A stretch of 64,000 bases of DNA from Palsa-504 sp963847965 (GCA_963847965.1 CAWKCG010000039.1:1-64000); one strand, 5' to 3'; shown: positions 44,476 through 53,242, counted from the first letter of the stretch. Notes: generated from the letters alone by a model not told the origin. Numbers and translations are program-made.

Positions 44476-46503
44476 TCACATCGGGTAGGCGGCGGGCGTG
44501 GTGGTGTAGGTCAGCCCGGAGGGGGTCCGCCAGACCAGGACGCCAGGGCTGATTTGTTCGAGTTTCCACCCCTGGCTCTGCTTGAGCCGATGATGGTGGC
44601 GGCACAGAGGGGCCAGGTTACACGGACACGTCAGGCCGCCCAGGTGCCAGGGGATCGAGTGATCCAGGTCGCAGCGGGCGGCCTGACGGCCGCAGCCGGG
44701 GGCGCTGCAGCGGGGGCTGCGGGCGTGGACCAGGTGCTGGAGCTTGCGGCTGGGCCGGTACCCGTCCTCGGCCTGGGCGTGGTCACACGAGCCGCGGATA
44801 ACCGAGGTGAGGGTGATGTTCAGGAACCGCAGGAGCTCCGCAGCCTGCGGGCCGGGCGGGCCGGGCGGGCCGGGTGGTGGGAGCGGGCCCGGTGGTTCGC
44901 CGTCGTGGGCCGGGTCGGCGCCGCGGGGCTGATCAGGTGTGCCGGGTGGTTCGCTGTCGCGGGAAAGGCCAGGTGGGCTAGGCGGGTCGCCGTCGTGCGG
45001 CGGGTCCGAGCCTGACGGGCCGGAACTTGGCGGGCCGGTACCGGGCGGGCCCGAGCCTGGGGGCCAGGGGCGGCGGCCGGAGGCGCAGCCGTGGGCGGCG
45101 GCGGTGCCGTCGGGGTGCAGGGCGGTCAGGCACCAGCGGGTGTCCGGGTGGCGGGCGGCGGCGGCGAGCAGGTCCCGGGCCGTCTCGGCGTCGACCAGCC
45201 CGAACCCGGCCACATCTCCCGGCACGTCCGACCGGCCGAGCGCGGTCCCCAGCGGCACGGTGATATTCACCTGAGCCGCGATGCTCGGGCCAGGGTCCCG
45301 GACGGGGCGGGTGTGACCGTCTGGGCCGGGCCCGGCCGGTCCGCGACTCCGAGGGCCGGGTCCGGAGCCGCCGGGCCCGCCTGGTCCGCTGTCGCCACCG
45401 CGATTATCGCCACCGGGGTCGTCGCCACCGGCACTCTCGCGGCCATCTCGCGGGGCGCCTCCCGAGCCCGATGGGTCTGCGGCCTGGTCTGCGTCCGTGT
45501 CGGTTAGGGCGTCGCGGATGTCTCGTTCCTGGAGGAGGTCCAGGTAGGCCATCACCCGCAGTTCCTGGAGTGTGCCGGGGATACCGGCGGCGCGCAGGTC
45601 CAGGGCCCGCTGCTCGATGTGCTGCCACGACGCGAGGATCTCCGCCGACGGCATCTCGTGTGCCACCATCCCGCCGTTCCCCGAGTCCTCGCGGAACCGG
45701 CGGACGTGCGCGTCCTTCCGGGCTTCTTCCTTCCGGCGGCGGGCCGAATCGGGGTCCAGCTTGAGCACCAGCCGCTGCGCGGTGTACCGGAGCTGGCTGA
45801 ACGTCTTGGACAGCGCCGCCTCGGCCAGCACCTCGTCAGCCTGGGCAGCGTCCTCGGGCTTCAAGAACGCGGTCTGGTCCGCGATGATCAAGACGTGGAC
45901 CGGGTGGATCTGCCCGGCGGCCAGCGCCGCGAAGGTCCGCGGCAGCCGTTCGGCCACCGAGCAGGCATACGCCATCTCGGTCTCCGCGGCCACCACGGAA
46001 AGGTTCAGGTCCCAGGCCAGCTCCTCGGCCGCGAACTCGGCGAACCCGCAGCGTGAGGCCGACCCGGGGGCGGCGGCGCGGCGGGCGGCGAACTCCCGGA
46101 CCGCCGCCAGGGCCGTCCAGACGGCACGCGATTCGATCCGGCGGGCGGCGGCGATGACCCGGAGCAGCTCATCATCGGGCAGGCTGGCCAGTGCGGCGCC
46201 GTCCCGGCCGGCCGCGGCGTGCACCAAGGCGGCCAGCACCGGCCCGGGGCCCATCAGGTCCGCCGTCCCGCCGGGGGCAAACCCGCCCGGCAGGTCCTCT
46301 TCGGACCAGTCCGGCATCTCGTACTCGCCCGCGTCCGCGGCGGCGATCACCGCGTTGAGGTGCGCCTCGGCGTCCCAGTCGTCCTCCGGCCCGGTCCCGT
46401 CCGCGGGCTGCTCCCCCGGCCCGTTCTGTCCGGCGGGCTGCTCCCCCGAGGCGTTGCGCCCGGGGTCGTCTGGCCCGCTGCCGGGGAACGGATCTGGGGA
46501 CAT
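44476..46503 (-). CDS. DUF222 / HNH endonuclease-signature protein
   Basis: 675 residues from ATG 46503. An N-terminal Pro/Gly/Glu-rich leader, the helical DUF222 domain (about 80-330, AERLPRTFAALAAGQIHPVHVLII), a very Pro/Gly/Asp-rich low-complexity linker (about 345-560), and a C-terminal HNH motif (CSAPGCGRQAARCDLDHSIPWHLGG and NLAPLCRHHHRLK). This family is multi-copy in actinobacteria (13E12-repeat type) and its role is unknown. A copy of R1 lies two bases before the ATG, replacing a normal leader. Confidence 0.88.
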   Translation of the reverse strand: MSPDPFPGSGPDDPGRNASGEQPAGQNGPGEQPADGTGPEDDWDAEAHLNAVIAAADAGEYEMPDWSEEDLPGGFAPGGTADLMGPGPVLAALVHAAAGRDGAALASLPDDELLRVIAAARRIESRAVWTALAAVREFAARRAAAPGSASRCGFAEFAAEELAWDLNLSVVAAETEMAYACSVAERLPRTFAALAAGQIHPVHVLIIADQTAFLKPEDAAQADEVLAEAALSKTFSQLRYTAQRLVLKLDPDSARRRKEEARKDAHVRRFREDSGNGGMVAHEMPSAEILASWQHIEQRALDLRAAGIPGTLQELRVMAYLDLLQERDIRDALTDTDADQAADPSGSGGAPRDGRESAGGDDPGGDNRGGDSGPGGPGGSGPGPRSRGPAGPGPDGHTRPVRDPGPSIAAQVNITVPLGTALGRSDVPGDVAGFGLVDAETARDLLAAAARHPDTRWCLTALHPDGTAAAHGCASGRRPWPPGSGPPGTGPPSSGPSGSDPPHDGDPPSPPGLSRDSEPPGTPDQPRGADPAHDGEPPGPLPPPGPPGPPGPQAAELLRFLNITLTSVIRGSCDHAQAEDGYRPSRKLQHLVHARSPRCSAPGCGRQAARCDLDHSIPWHLGGLTCPCNLAPLCRHHHRLKQSQGWKLEQISPGVLVWRTPSGLTYTTTPAAYPM

Positions 46504-46504
46504 G

Positions 46505-46521
46505 AACCACCGCTCGTTCGG
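46505..46521 (+). repeat. Dispersed repeat R1, copy 4, touching a start codon
   Basis: AACCACCGCTCGTTCGG starts two bases upstream of the DUF222 ATG. On the transcript the element reads CCGAACGAGCGGTGGTT immediately before the start codon, so it would occupy the ribosome-binding region; its GGTGG could serve as one. No opposite arm is seen. Confidence 0.75.
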
Positions 46522-46640
46522 GGGGAAGGGGGAAATGCGACTGTGAACAGGATATCATCTCACGGGCTTGATATCCATCATTTAGCGAATGTTTTTTCAA
46601 GATCTTTAGTCTGAACTGGCAGCGGTGAAAGGGACGGCGT

Positions 46641-46857
46641 ATGGAGTTCGTGCTCGAAGTGGATATGGGGCTACGGCGTTTGACGGGAAGGCCGCCGCCG
46701 AACTGGGGCGGATCCTGCGGTGCTGGGCCGGGAAGCTGCACCATTACGAACCCAAAACCCGGCGACGGTTCGCTTATCTACGATTCGGGCTATCACGAGG
46801 TCGGCCGGTGGAGCATCACGGGCAGCGAACTAAGGCCAGGTGACCCCGACGGTGACC
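46641..46857 (+). CDS. Small conserved-looking protein interrupted by two indels
   Basis: Read across frames, ATG 46641 gives MEFVLEVDMG, then (after the GGGG at 46,667) ATAFDGKAAAELGRILRCWAGKLHHYE, then (after the AAAA at 46,754) PGDGSLIYDSGYHEVGRWSI. The joined product resembles a short conserved actinomycete protein of about 70 residues. One base missing at the G run and one extra at the A run explain the break. Function unknown. The reading frame finally runs into the convergent transhydrogenase gene, so the true end is uncertain. Confidence 0.55.
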
Positions 46858-48258
46858 TCAGGAGAACCGGGCGATGGCGCGCATCTTGTTCATCGCGTCC
46901 AGGGCGGCGACCTTGTAGGCCTCGGCCAGGGTCGGGTAGTTGAAGACGGCGTCGACGAGGTAATCGACGGTGCCGCCGCAGCCCATGACCGCCTGGCCGA
47001 TGTGGACGAGCTCGGTGGCGCCGGTGCCGAAGACGTGCACGCCGAGCAGCGTGTGGTCCTCGAGTGAGACCAGGAGCTTCAGCACGCCGTAGGAGTCGCC
47101 GATGATCTGCCCGCGGGCCAGCTCACGGTAGCGGGACACGCCGACCTCGAAGGGCACGCTGTCGTTGGTGAGCTGCTCCTCGGTGCGGCCCACGAAGCTG
47201 ATCTCGGGAATGGAGTAGATGCCGATCGGCTGCGTCTTGTCCAGCCCGTGCAGCGGCTCGCCGCAGGCGTGGTGCGCCGCCACCCGGCCCTGTTCCATCG
47301 ACGTGGCGGCCAGGGCGGGGAAACCGATCACGTCGCCGACCGCGTAGATGTGCGGCACCTCGGTGCGGAACCACTCGTCCACGGCGATCCGGCCGCGCTT
47401 GTCGGCGGTGAGGCCCGCCCTGTCCAGGTTAAGCTCCTCGCTCATGCCCTGCCGGCCCGCCGAGTACATGACGGTCTCTGCGGGGATCTTCTTCCCGCTC
47501 AGCAGCGTCGCGATAGCACCGTCCGGGCGCGCCTCGACCGAAGAGACGGTCTCGCCGAACCTGAACGTAACCGCGAGATCGCGCAGGTGGTACTTGAGCG
47601 CCTCGACCACCTCGATGTCGCAGAACTCCAGCATCCGCTCGCGCTGCTCCACCACGGTGACCTTGGTGCCGAGCGCGGCGAACATGGACGCGTACTCGAT
47701 CCCGATGACCCCGGCACCGGCCACCACCATCGAGCGCGGGACCTTCTCCAGGCGGACGATCCCGTCGGAATCCATCACGGTGCGCTCGTCGAATTCGACG
47801 CTGGCGGGCCGGGCGGGCTTGGTCCCGGTGGCAATCACGATCTTGTCCGCGGTCGCCCGGCGGACCCGCCCGGCGCCGTCATCGATCTCCACCGTGTGCG
47901 GGTCGACGAAGCTGCCGGTGCCCGTCATGATCGTGACCCGGTTACGGGAAAGCTGGCTGCGCACTACGTCCATCTCGCGGCCGACCACGTGAGACGTGCG
48001 CGCGGCCAGGTCGGCGATCGTGATCTCGTCCTTGACCCGGTAGCTCTGCCCGTACATCTCCCGCTGGTCCAGGCCGGTCAGGTACAGGATGGCCTCGCGC
48101 AGGGTCTTCGACGGGATCGTCCCGGTGTTCAGGCATACGCCGCCGATCATGTTCTGGCGCTCGACGATCGCCACCTTCCGCTCGAGCTTGGCCGCGGCGA
48201 TGGCCGCCTTCTGGCCGCCGGGTCCCGAGCCGATTACCAGCACGTCGTAGTCGTACAC
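46858..48258 (-). CDS. sthA: Soluble pyridine nucleotide transhydrogenase
   Basis: FAD enzyme exchanging reducing equivalents between NADPH and NAD+. 466 residues from GTG 48258 (VYDYDVLVIGSGPGGQKAA). Two dinucleotide folds (GSGPGG near 10; GAGVIGIEYASMFAALG near 180). The usual redox disulphide of this flavoprotein superfamily (CxxxxC) is absent: the segment reads GGVCLNTGTIPSKT, with Thr for the second Cys, as in Si-specific transhydrogenases. The dimerisation domain has ISFVGRTEEQL. Length is normal. Confidence 0.93.
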   Translation of the reverse strand: MYDYDVLVIGSGPGGQKAAIAAAKLERKVAIVERQNMIGGVCLNTGTIPSKTLREAILYLTGLDQREMYGQSYRVKDEITIADLAARTSHVVGREMDVVRSQLSRNRVTIMTGTGSFVDPHTVEIDDGAGRVRRATADKIVIATGTKPARPASVEFDERTVMDSDGIVRLEKVPRSMVVAGAGVIGIEYASMFAALGTKVTVVEQRERMLEFCDIEVVEALKYHLRDLAVTFRFGETVSSVEARPDGAIATLLSGKKIPAETVMYSAGRQGMSEELNLDRAGLTADKRGRIAVDEWFRTEVPHIYAVGDVIGFPALAATSMEQGRVAAHHACGEPLHGLDKTQPIGIYSIPEISFVGRTEEQLTNDSVPFEVGVSRYRELARGQIIGDSYGVLKLLVSLEDHTLLGVHVFGTGATELVHIGQAVMGCGGTVDYLVDAVFNYPTLAEAYKVAALDAMNKMRAIARFS

Positions 48259-48432
48259 ATGATCCAGTCTGACGACTGCCGGACGCCTTTTGAACCCCTG
48301 CGCTGCCGCCATTCCGCCCCGGAAGCGCAGCGGACCGGCGAGGCCGGCTAAATCGCCTTTTTCCGCTACCTCCTGTAGATGGGTTCTGGCTAACTGCTTT
48401 CCCCCACCTCGGCGCGGGAGGCCCAAACGGAC

Positions 48433-48450
48433 CGCCCCGCCTCCGGGGCG
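48433..48450 (-). terminator. Hairpin after the CsbD gene
   Basis: CGCCCCG and CGGGGCG arms with a four-base loop lie 20 bases after the CsbD stop codon, in the 211-base gap before sthA. No U run follows; a second GC-rich segment overlaps it. Confidence 0.4.
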
Positions 48451-48469
48451 CGGCCCGGGGCGGGGCACG

Positions 48470-48664
48470 CTAGCGGTCGAACGCGTCGCGGACGTTCTTG
48501 CCCGCGTCCTTGACCTGCTCCCCGACCTGCCGGGTGGCACCGCCGATGCGCTCGCCCTGTCCCCTGGCTTCCAGGTAGGGGTCGCCCGTGGCGCGGCCGA
48601 CGTCCTGCTTGACCCGGCCCCGGCCCATGGTGAATCTGTTGCGTAGTTTGTCGATGAAACCCAT
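48470..48664 (-). CDS. CsbD-like stress protein
   Basis: 64 residues with a good ribosome site (GGAGGCGG). RVKQDVGRATGDPYLEARGQGERIGGATRQVGEQVKDA follows the CsbD pattern of hydrophilic, helix-forming repeats (K.D...G..T.D..L...G...). Such proteins are induced by general stress (SigB in Bacillus). Function unknown. Located between sthA and the divergent BtuF-like gene. Confidence 0.82.
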   Translation of the reverse strand: MGFIDKLRNRFTMGRGRVKQDVGRATGDPYLEARGQGERIGGATRQVGEQVKDAGKNVRDAFDR

Positions 48665-48738
48665 GTCATCCGCCTCCTTGGCTAGAAGAGGGCCTACTGC
48701 CCCGAGGCCGGCGGGTTAACCGTGCCTATCCTGGAACG

Positions 48739-49632
48739 GTGCGCCTGGTCTCGCTGCTGCCGTCGGCCACCGAGATCGTCTACGCGCTCGGGCTGGGCGA
48801 TGACCTGGCCGGGGTCACCTTCGAGTGCGACGAGCCGCCCGCCGCGCGCGCGGAGAAGGTGATCGTGGTCGCCGGGCGGGATACCACCGGGATGACCCCC
48901 GGCGACATCGACCGGTACGTGCGGTCGCAGCTGGCCGCGGGGCGGGACCTGTATACCCTGCACGCGCGGGCGCTGGCCGACCTGGACCCCGATCTGATCC
49001 TGACCCAGGACCTGTGCCGCGTCTGCGCGCTGCCGTCCGGGCACGTCAGCGACGCGCTGGACTACCTGGGCTGCCACGCGGACGTGCTGACCCTGGACCC
49101 GCATTCGCTGGCGGAGGTGCTCGACTCGATCCTGCTCGTGGGGCAGCGCGTAGGGGTGTTCGAGCGGGCCGCGGCGCTGGTCGGGGAGCTGAGGACGCGG
49201 CTGGACCGGGTCGCGGTGAGCGTCGCGGGGCGAAGCCAGCCGCGGGTCGCGGTGGTCGAGTGGGTGGACCCGCCGTTCACCGCGGGCCACTGGGTGCCCG
49301 ACCTGGTTGCAGGGGCGGGCGGGCGGCCGGTCGCGGCCGGGCCCGGCGGTAACGGGTCCCCGTCCGTGCAGACCAGCTGGGCCGCGATCGCCGGACAGGC
49401 CCCGGACCTGGTGGTGGTCGCGCCGTGCGGGTACCACCTGGCGGGCGCGATCGAGCAGGCGCGGGTGGTCGTCGCAGCGCTGCCCGGGGTGCCGGTGTGG
49501 GCGATCGACGCCGACGGGATCGTGGTCCGCCCGGGTCCCCGGCTGGTCAACGGCGTCGAGGCGCTGGCCTCGGTCTTCCACCCGCGCGCCGTGCCGAGCG
49601 CGCCGCCGGGCGCAGTGCACCGGGTCGGCTAG
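48739..49632 (+). CDS. BtuF-like cobalamin/metal-chelate-binding protein without signal peptide
   Basis: 297 residues from GTG 48739 (VRLVSLLPSATEIVYALG). This is the class III periplasmic-binding fold: SLLPSATEIVYALGLGDDLAGVT, LDPDLILTQDLCRVC, and AGQAPDLVVVAPCGYHL. The protein starts directly with the first strand, with no signal peptide or lipobox, so it should be cytoplasmic, unlike true BtuF. No ABC permease or ATPase lies nearby. Such orphan forms are common in actinomycetes and their ligand is unknown. Confidence 0.82.
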   Translation: MRLVSLLPSATEIVYALGLGDDLAGVTFECDEPPAARAEKVIVVAGRDTTGMTPGDIDRYVRSQLAAGRDLYTLHARALADLDPDLILTQDLCRVCALPSGHVSDALDYLGCHADVLTLDPHSLAEVLDSILLVGQRVGVFERAAALVGELRTRLDRVAVSVAGRSQPRVAVVEWVDPPFTAGHWVPDLVAGAGGRPVAAGPGGNGSPSVQTSWAAIAGQAPDLVVVAPCGYHLAGAIEQARVVVAALPGVPVWAIDADGIVVRPGPRLVNGVEALASVFHPRAVPSAPPGAVHRVG

Positions 49633-49727
49633 CGCGGGCGCGGGTCACCCTGCCTCGCTCTTCGACTCCCGCCCGCCGTCACCGTCCGGCATGCGCACTC
49701 GGACCCGAGGTTGACCGGGCGCGGGTA

Positions 49728-50144
49728 TCAGACACCGGCCCGCACTTCCTCACCCGGGCCGTCAGGTGGAGGCGAGCAGGATGCCCGGATCGGCGCGGCG
49801 GGCCTTTCGAGGAGGGCCTCTGGCAGGCTGTCGAAGCGGGGGATGAAGCGGTGCAGGCTGGTGAGGGTGAAGATCCGGAACACCGCGCCATGCGCCGGGA
49901 TGACCAGGCGCAGCTCGCCGCCTTCTTCCAGGGCCCGCTTGTGCGCCCGGATCAGGACGCCGAGCCCGGAGGAGTCGCAGAACTCGGTGCGGGTCATGTC
50001 CACCACGATCGTGGTATGCCCGCGGGAGGCCGCTTCGAGCAGAACCTGGCGGAGCTGGTCCGCGGTGGTGACGTCGATCTCGGCGGGTGCCGTTACTACG
50101 GGCACGCCGCTCATCATCTCGATCGGGTAACTGACGTCAGGCAT
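49728..50144 (-). CDS. STAS-domain anti-sigma factor antagonist
   Basis: 138 residues. The STAS core is VPVVTAPAEIDVTTADQLRQVL, then TTIVVDMTRTEFCDSSGLGVL with the phosphorylatable Ser in CDSSGLG, as in SpoIIAA/RsbV. It would bind and release an anti-sigma kinase when unphosphorylated. The last about 25 residues form a Pro-rich tail (RASCSPPPDGPGEE). No partner kinase or sigma gene is adjacent; the divergent MerR-pseudoreceiver and KaiC genes are 476 bases away. Confidence 0.9.
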   Translation of the reverse strand: MPDVSYPIEMMSGVPVVTAPAEIDVTTADQLRQVLLEAASRGHTTIVVDMTRTEFCDSSGLGVLIRAHKRALEEGGELRLVIPAHGAVFRIFTLTSLHRFIPRFDSLPEALLERPAAPIRASCSPPPDGPGEEVRAGV

Positions 50145-50620
50145 GTGTGCCTCTCGCGCAGGATGCAGGTCCGGGCTGGTCTGCGCGGGAGCGGGGCAAG
50201 GCAGACGACAGCCCGAATTACCGGACCGGCTGGCTCGACAACCGTGATACGAGGTTACCGGACATAACGGGCAGCTGTCTAGCCCTTGAAGAGAGGTTGG
50301 CTAGGTATGTAGATGGTATGGAGATGATGTGAAGAAGGGCTGAAGATTGTTAGACAGCCGAAGGGAAGGGCTTGCGCATCCTGGGAGAGTACTGGCGCAC
50401 CCTGGGAGAGTAACTGAGGCGGCAGGGAGGCGGTCATGCGTGGCCGGACCCTCTTCAACCTGGGATGACGATTCCCTGATGCTAGGATGTCAGCCAAGTC
50501 TGGCGCTATCCCGGAGCCGATCTGAAGAGGTAGGGAAGAGGTAGAAGGGTCATTTGGAGGGCCCGGAGATCTCTTCAATGCTTGGTCGCGAAGTCTTACC
50601 TGGACGAAGAGAAGCGGTAC
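50145..50620. promoter_or_regulatory. Divergent regulatory region between STAS and MerR genes
   Basis: 476 bases without a gene. It includes a two-copy tandem repeat of 21 bp (50,375-50,395 and 50,396-50,416; core CCTGGGAGAGTA) and two CTCTTCAA motifs (near 50,451 and 50,570). These could be regulator sites for the plus-strand MerR gene. No promoter could be assigned confidently. Confidence 0.5.
50375..50416 (+). repeat. 21-bp tandem repeat upstream of the MerR-KaiC operon
   Basis: CGCATCCTGGGAGAGTACTGG is followed directly by CGCACCCTGGGAGAGTAACTG (four differences). The spacing of two helical turns fits cooperative binding of a regulator on one DNA face. Confidence 0.6.
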
Positions 50621-51295
50621 ATGAGCCATTCCGATGCGCCAGCGGCTGGGGGGCGCCCGGTCTACAGCATCAGCGCGGTGGCCAGGATGCTGGATGTCCC
50701 GGTGGCTACGCTGCGGACCTGGGAGGACAGGTACGGGCAGGTGCTGCCCGCCCGCAACGCCAGCGGCCACCGGCTGTACACCCGGCAGCAGGTGGAGCAG
50801 CTGAGGTTCGTCCGCGCGCAGATGAGCGAGGGGGCCAGCGCGGCCGACGCGCACCGCGTGCTGGCCGAGCGGATCGAAACCAGGGAGCCGCTCGTCGATG
50901 CCGCGCCGGGACCCGCGCCCCGGCTGCTGATCCAGCTGGCCGAGTCCAACCCCTACGCCGCCGAATTCGAGGAGTACTTCCTCAAGACCGAGGGGTTCAA
51001 GGTCGAGGTGACGCTGTCGGAGAGCGCCGCCCGGGAGGCGTTCGCCGCGGCTGATCCCGCGGTGGTGATCGTCGAGGTGCTCATCTCCGGGGGCGCCGGG
51101 CTGGAGCTGTGCCGCTTCTTCCGCGAGCAAGACAGGGCGGCGATCGTGGTGGTGTCGGCGGTGGAGGCCATGGACGCGGCGATGGACGCGGGCGCCGACG
51201 CCTTCCTGCGCAAGCCCATCGATCCCCTGCAGCTGGTGTCCACGGTCCGGGACCTGCTCCGGTCCAGCGCCCTGCTGGCCGGCCGGAGCAGTTGA
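50621..51295 (+). CDS. MerR-type HTH fused to a degenerate receiver domain
   Basis: 224 residues from ATG 50621 (MSHSDAPAAGGRPVYSIS). The MerR-like HTH is VYSISAVARMLDVPVATLRTWEDRYG, followed by HRLYTRQQVEQLRFV. From about residue 97 a receiver-like fold begins (PRLLIQLAESNPYAAEFEEYF). At the phospho-acceptor position the strand reads VVIVEVLISGGAG, with Glu instead of Asp; the Lys in FLRKPIDP is kept. It therefore looks like a pseudo-receiver locked in a phosphate-mimic state or sensing another input. Its TGA overlaps the ATG of the KaiC-like gene. Confidence 0.85.
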   Translation: MSHSDAPAAGGRPVYSISAVARMLDVPVATLRTWEDRYGQVLPARNASGHRLYTRQQVEQLRFVRAQMSEGASAADAHRVLAERIETREPLVDAAPGPAPRLLIQLAESNPYAAEFEEYFLKTEGFKVEVTLSESAAREAFAAADPAVVIVEVLISGGAGLELCRFFREQDRAAIVVVSAVEAMDAAMDAGADAFLRKPIDPLQLVSTVRDLLRSSALLAGRSS

Positions 51296-52686
51296 TGAAC
51301 GCCGACCGCCTGCGCAGCGGACACCAGCCGCTCGATGAGGTCCTGGGCGGCGGCCTGCCCGGCAACGGGATCAGCATCATCATGGGGCTGCCGGGCACCG
51401 GCAAGTCGATCATGGCCGAGCAGTACACCTTTCACAACGCTCGCCCGGACCGGCCCGCGGTGTATTTCTCCACCCTGTCCGAGCCGCTGGACAAGATCAT
51501 CCGCTTCGGCCAGACCCTGGATTTCTTCGATGCCGCCGCCGTCGGCACGTCGGTGTTCTATGAGGACCTGGGCCAGGTGGCCATCCGCGCCGGCCTCGCC
51601 GGGGTGGGCGATCACGTCGTCGCGGTGCTCAGGGAGCGGCGCCCGGGGCTGGTGGTCATCGACAGCTTCAAGGCCCTGCACGCCGTGGGCGACGGTGACG
51701 CGGGGTTCCGCCGGTTCCTGCACGAGCTGGCCGGGCGGCTGAGCGCCTTCCCCGGCGCGTCGCTGTGGGTCGGCGAGTACGAATCCGCCGAGGTGGCGAC
51801 CTCGCCCGAATTCGCCGTGGCCGATGCGATCGTCGAGCTGACCGCCGTTCCCCTGGGTCAGCGGGAGCACCGGTTCCTGCACGTCAGGAAGCTGCGCGGC
51901 AGCGGCTTCCGGTCCGGCCAGCACGGTTACCGGCTCACCACCCAGGGCCTGCGGCTGTTCCCCAGGCTGGCCGACATCCCCACCGCCGCCGATTACCTGC
52001 TCGGTGACAAGCGGATCACCATCGGTGCCGCCGCGCTGGACGAGATGCTGGGCGGCGGGCTGTGGCCTGGTTCGGCCACGATGATCGCGGGCCCCTCCGG
52101 CTCGGGCAAGACGATCATGGCACTGCAGTTCATCTACGGCGGAGCACAGCGCGGTGAGCGCGGCGTCATCGCCACCCTCCAGGAGAACCCCACGCAGCTG
52201 GCCAGGATGCTTGGCGGCCTGGGCTGGCCGCTCATCCACCCGGACGTCGACGTCATGTACCGCTCGCCGGTCGATATCCACATCGACGAATGGGTGCATG
52301 ACCTGCTGCAGGCCGTCGAACGCGCCCAGGCGAGCCGGGTGGTCATCGACAGCCTGATGGATCTGCAGATGGCGGCCGTGGACGACACCCGCTTCCGCGA
52401 GTTCATGTACTCCCTGGCCCAGCGGTTCTCCCGGCAGGGCATCAGCCTCCTGATCACCTTCGAGACAGCCGACCTGTTCAGCGCGGGCAGGCTGTCCGAG
52501 TTCGCGGTCTCCCACCTGGCCGACAACGTGATCGCGCTCAGCAACTACCGCGAGCACGGCACCCTGAGCCGGTCCCTGGCCGTCGTCAAGACCAGGGCCA
52601 GCAGCCACGACCCGGCCATGCGCCATTTCAGCATCGGCCCCGACGGCATCAGCCTCGAAGACGCCGCCATCGCCGGGAAGCGTTAA
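51295..52686 (+). CDS. Double-domain KaiC-like ATPase
   Basis: 463 residues from ATG 51295. Two RecA-like KaiC domains: domain 1 with SGHQPLDEVLGGGLPGNG, Walker A GLPGTGKS and LVVIDSFKAL; domain 2 with LDEMLGGGLWPGS, Walker A GPSGSGKT and VVIDSLMDL. The catalytic Glu pair of clock KaiC is not fully kept (TLSEP in domain 1, TLQEN in domain 2), and the C-terminal autophosphorylation region differs. It belongs to the non-clock KaiC/RAD55-type signalling ATPases. It is co-translated with the MerR-pseudoreceiver, a likely partner. Confidence 0.88.
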   Translation: MNADRLRSGHQPLDEVLGGGLPGNGISIIMGLPGTGKSIMAEQYTFHNARPDRPAVYFSTLSEPLDKIIRFGQTLDFFDAAAVGTSVFYEDLGQVAIRAGLAGVGDHVVAVLRERRPGLVVIDSFKALHAVGDGDAGFRRFLHELAGRLSAFPGASLWVGEYESAEVATSPEFAVADAIVELTAVPLGQREHRFLHVRKLRGSGFRSGQHGYRLTTQGLRLFPRLADIPTAADYLLGDKRITIGAAALDEMLGGGLWPGSATMIAGPSGSGKTIMALQFIYGGAQRGERGVIATLQENPTQLARMLGGLGWPLIHPDVDVMYRSPVDIHIDEWVHDLLQAVERAQASRVVIDSLMDLQMAAVDDTRFREFMYSLAQRFSRQGISLLITFETADLFSAGRLSEFAVSHLADNVIALSNYREHGTLSRSLAVVKTRASSHDPAMRHFSIGPDGISLEDAAIAGKR

Positions 52687-52702
52687 CCCCTGAGGCCGTC
52701 CC

Positions 52703-53242
52703 TTATGGGTGCGGGCGGCGCGTTCGCCGGAGACTCCCGAGCCAGGAGGACCGCTGCCGGGCGCGCTCGAGCATGGCGATGTTGTCTCGTGCCCTGGTCT
52801 GGGTGGGGTCGAGGCGGACCGCCTCACGGAAGGCGGCCTCGGCCTCGTCGGGCCGCCTGGTATCGCGCAGGAACACGCCGAGGTTGACGTGCGCGCCCGC
52901 GTTGGCGGGGTCCACGCGGATCGCCTCGCGGAAGGCGGCCTCGGCCTGCTCACCCCGCAGGGTCCGGCGCAGGACCATGCCGAGGTTGACGTGCGAGTCG
53001 GCGTCGGCGGGGTCCAGGCGGATCGCCTCACGGAAGGCGGCCTCGGACTCCGAGAAGCGGCCCACGTCCCACAGGACCTGGCCGAGGCCGGAGTGGGCGC
53101 GAGTCAGCCAGGGGTCAAGTGCGATGGCCTCCCGGTAGGCGGTCTCGGCCTCCGCCTCCCGCCGCTGCCCGCGCAGGCTGTCTCCCTTTTTGACCTGGGC
53201 TTCAGCCGGGCTGACGTCCCGGGCGTCATCGCGTCGGTTCAT
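52703..53242 (-). CDS. TPR protein
   Basis: 179 residues with about four tetratricopeptide repeats (EAAFREAIRLDPADADSHVNLG-type units between residues 25 and 160) after a charged leader. No signal peptide or membrane segment. The repeats are very alike at DNA level (GGCGGCCTCGG-rich), indicating recent duplication. A scaffold or adaptor role is usual for such proteins. It converges with the KaiC-like gene, 16 bases apart. Confidence 0.85.
   Translation of the reverse strand: MNRRDDARDVSPAEAQVKKGDSLRGQRREAEAETAYREAIALDPWLTRAHSGLGQVLWDVGRFSESEAAFREAIRLDPADADSHVNLGMVLRRTLRGEQAEAAFREAIRVDPANAGAHVNLGVFLRDTRRPDEAEAAFREAVRLDPTQTRARDNIAMLERARQRSSWLGSLRRTRRPHP

Noticed and set aside
49728..50260. SigB-type promoter upstream of the STAS gene
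   Set aside because: A GTT...GGTAAT arrangement exists on the minus strand but spacing and -10 match are poor.
50953..53031. 692-residue minus-strand frame opposite the KaiC and TPR genes
   Set aside because: Shadow; only its first part coincides with the true TPR gene in another frame.
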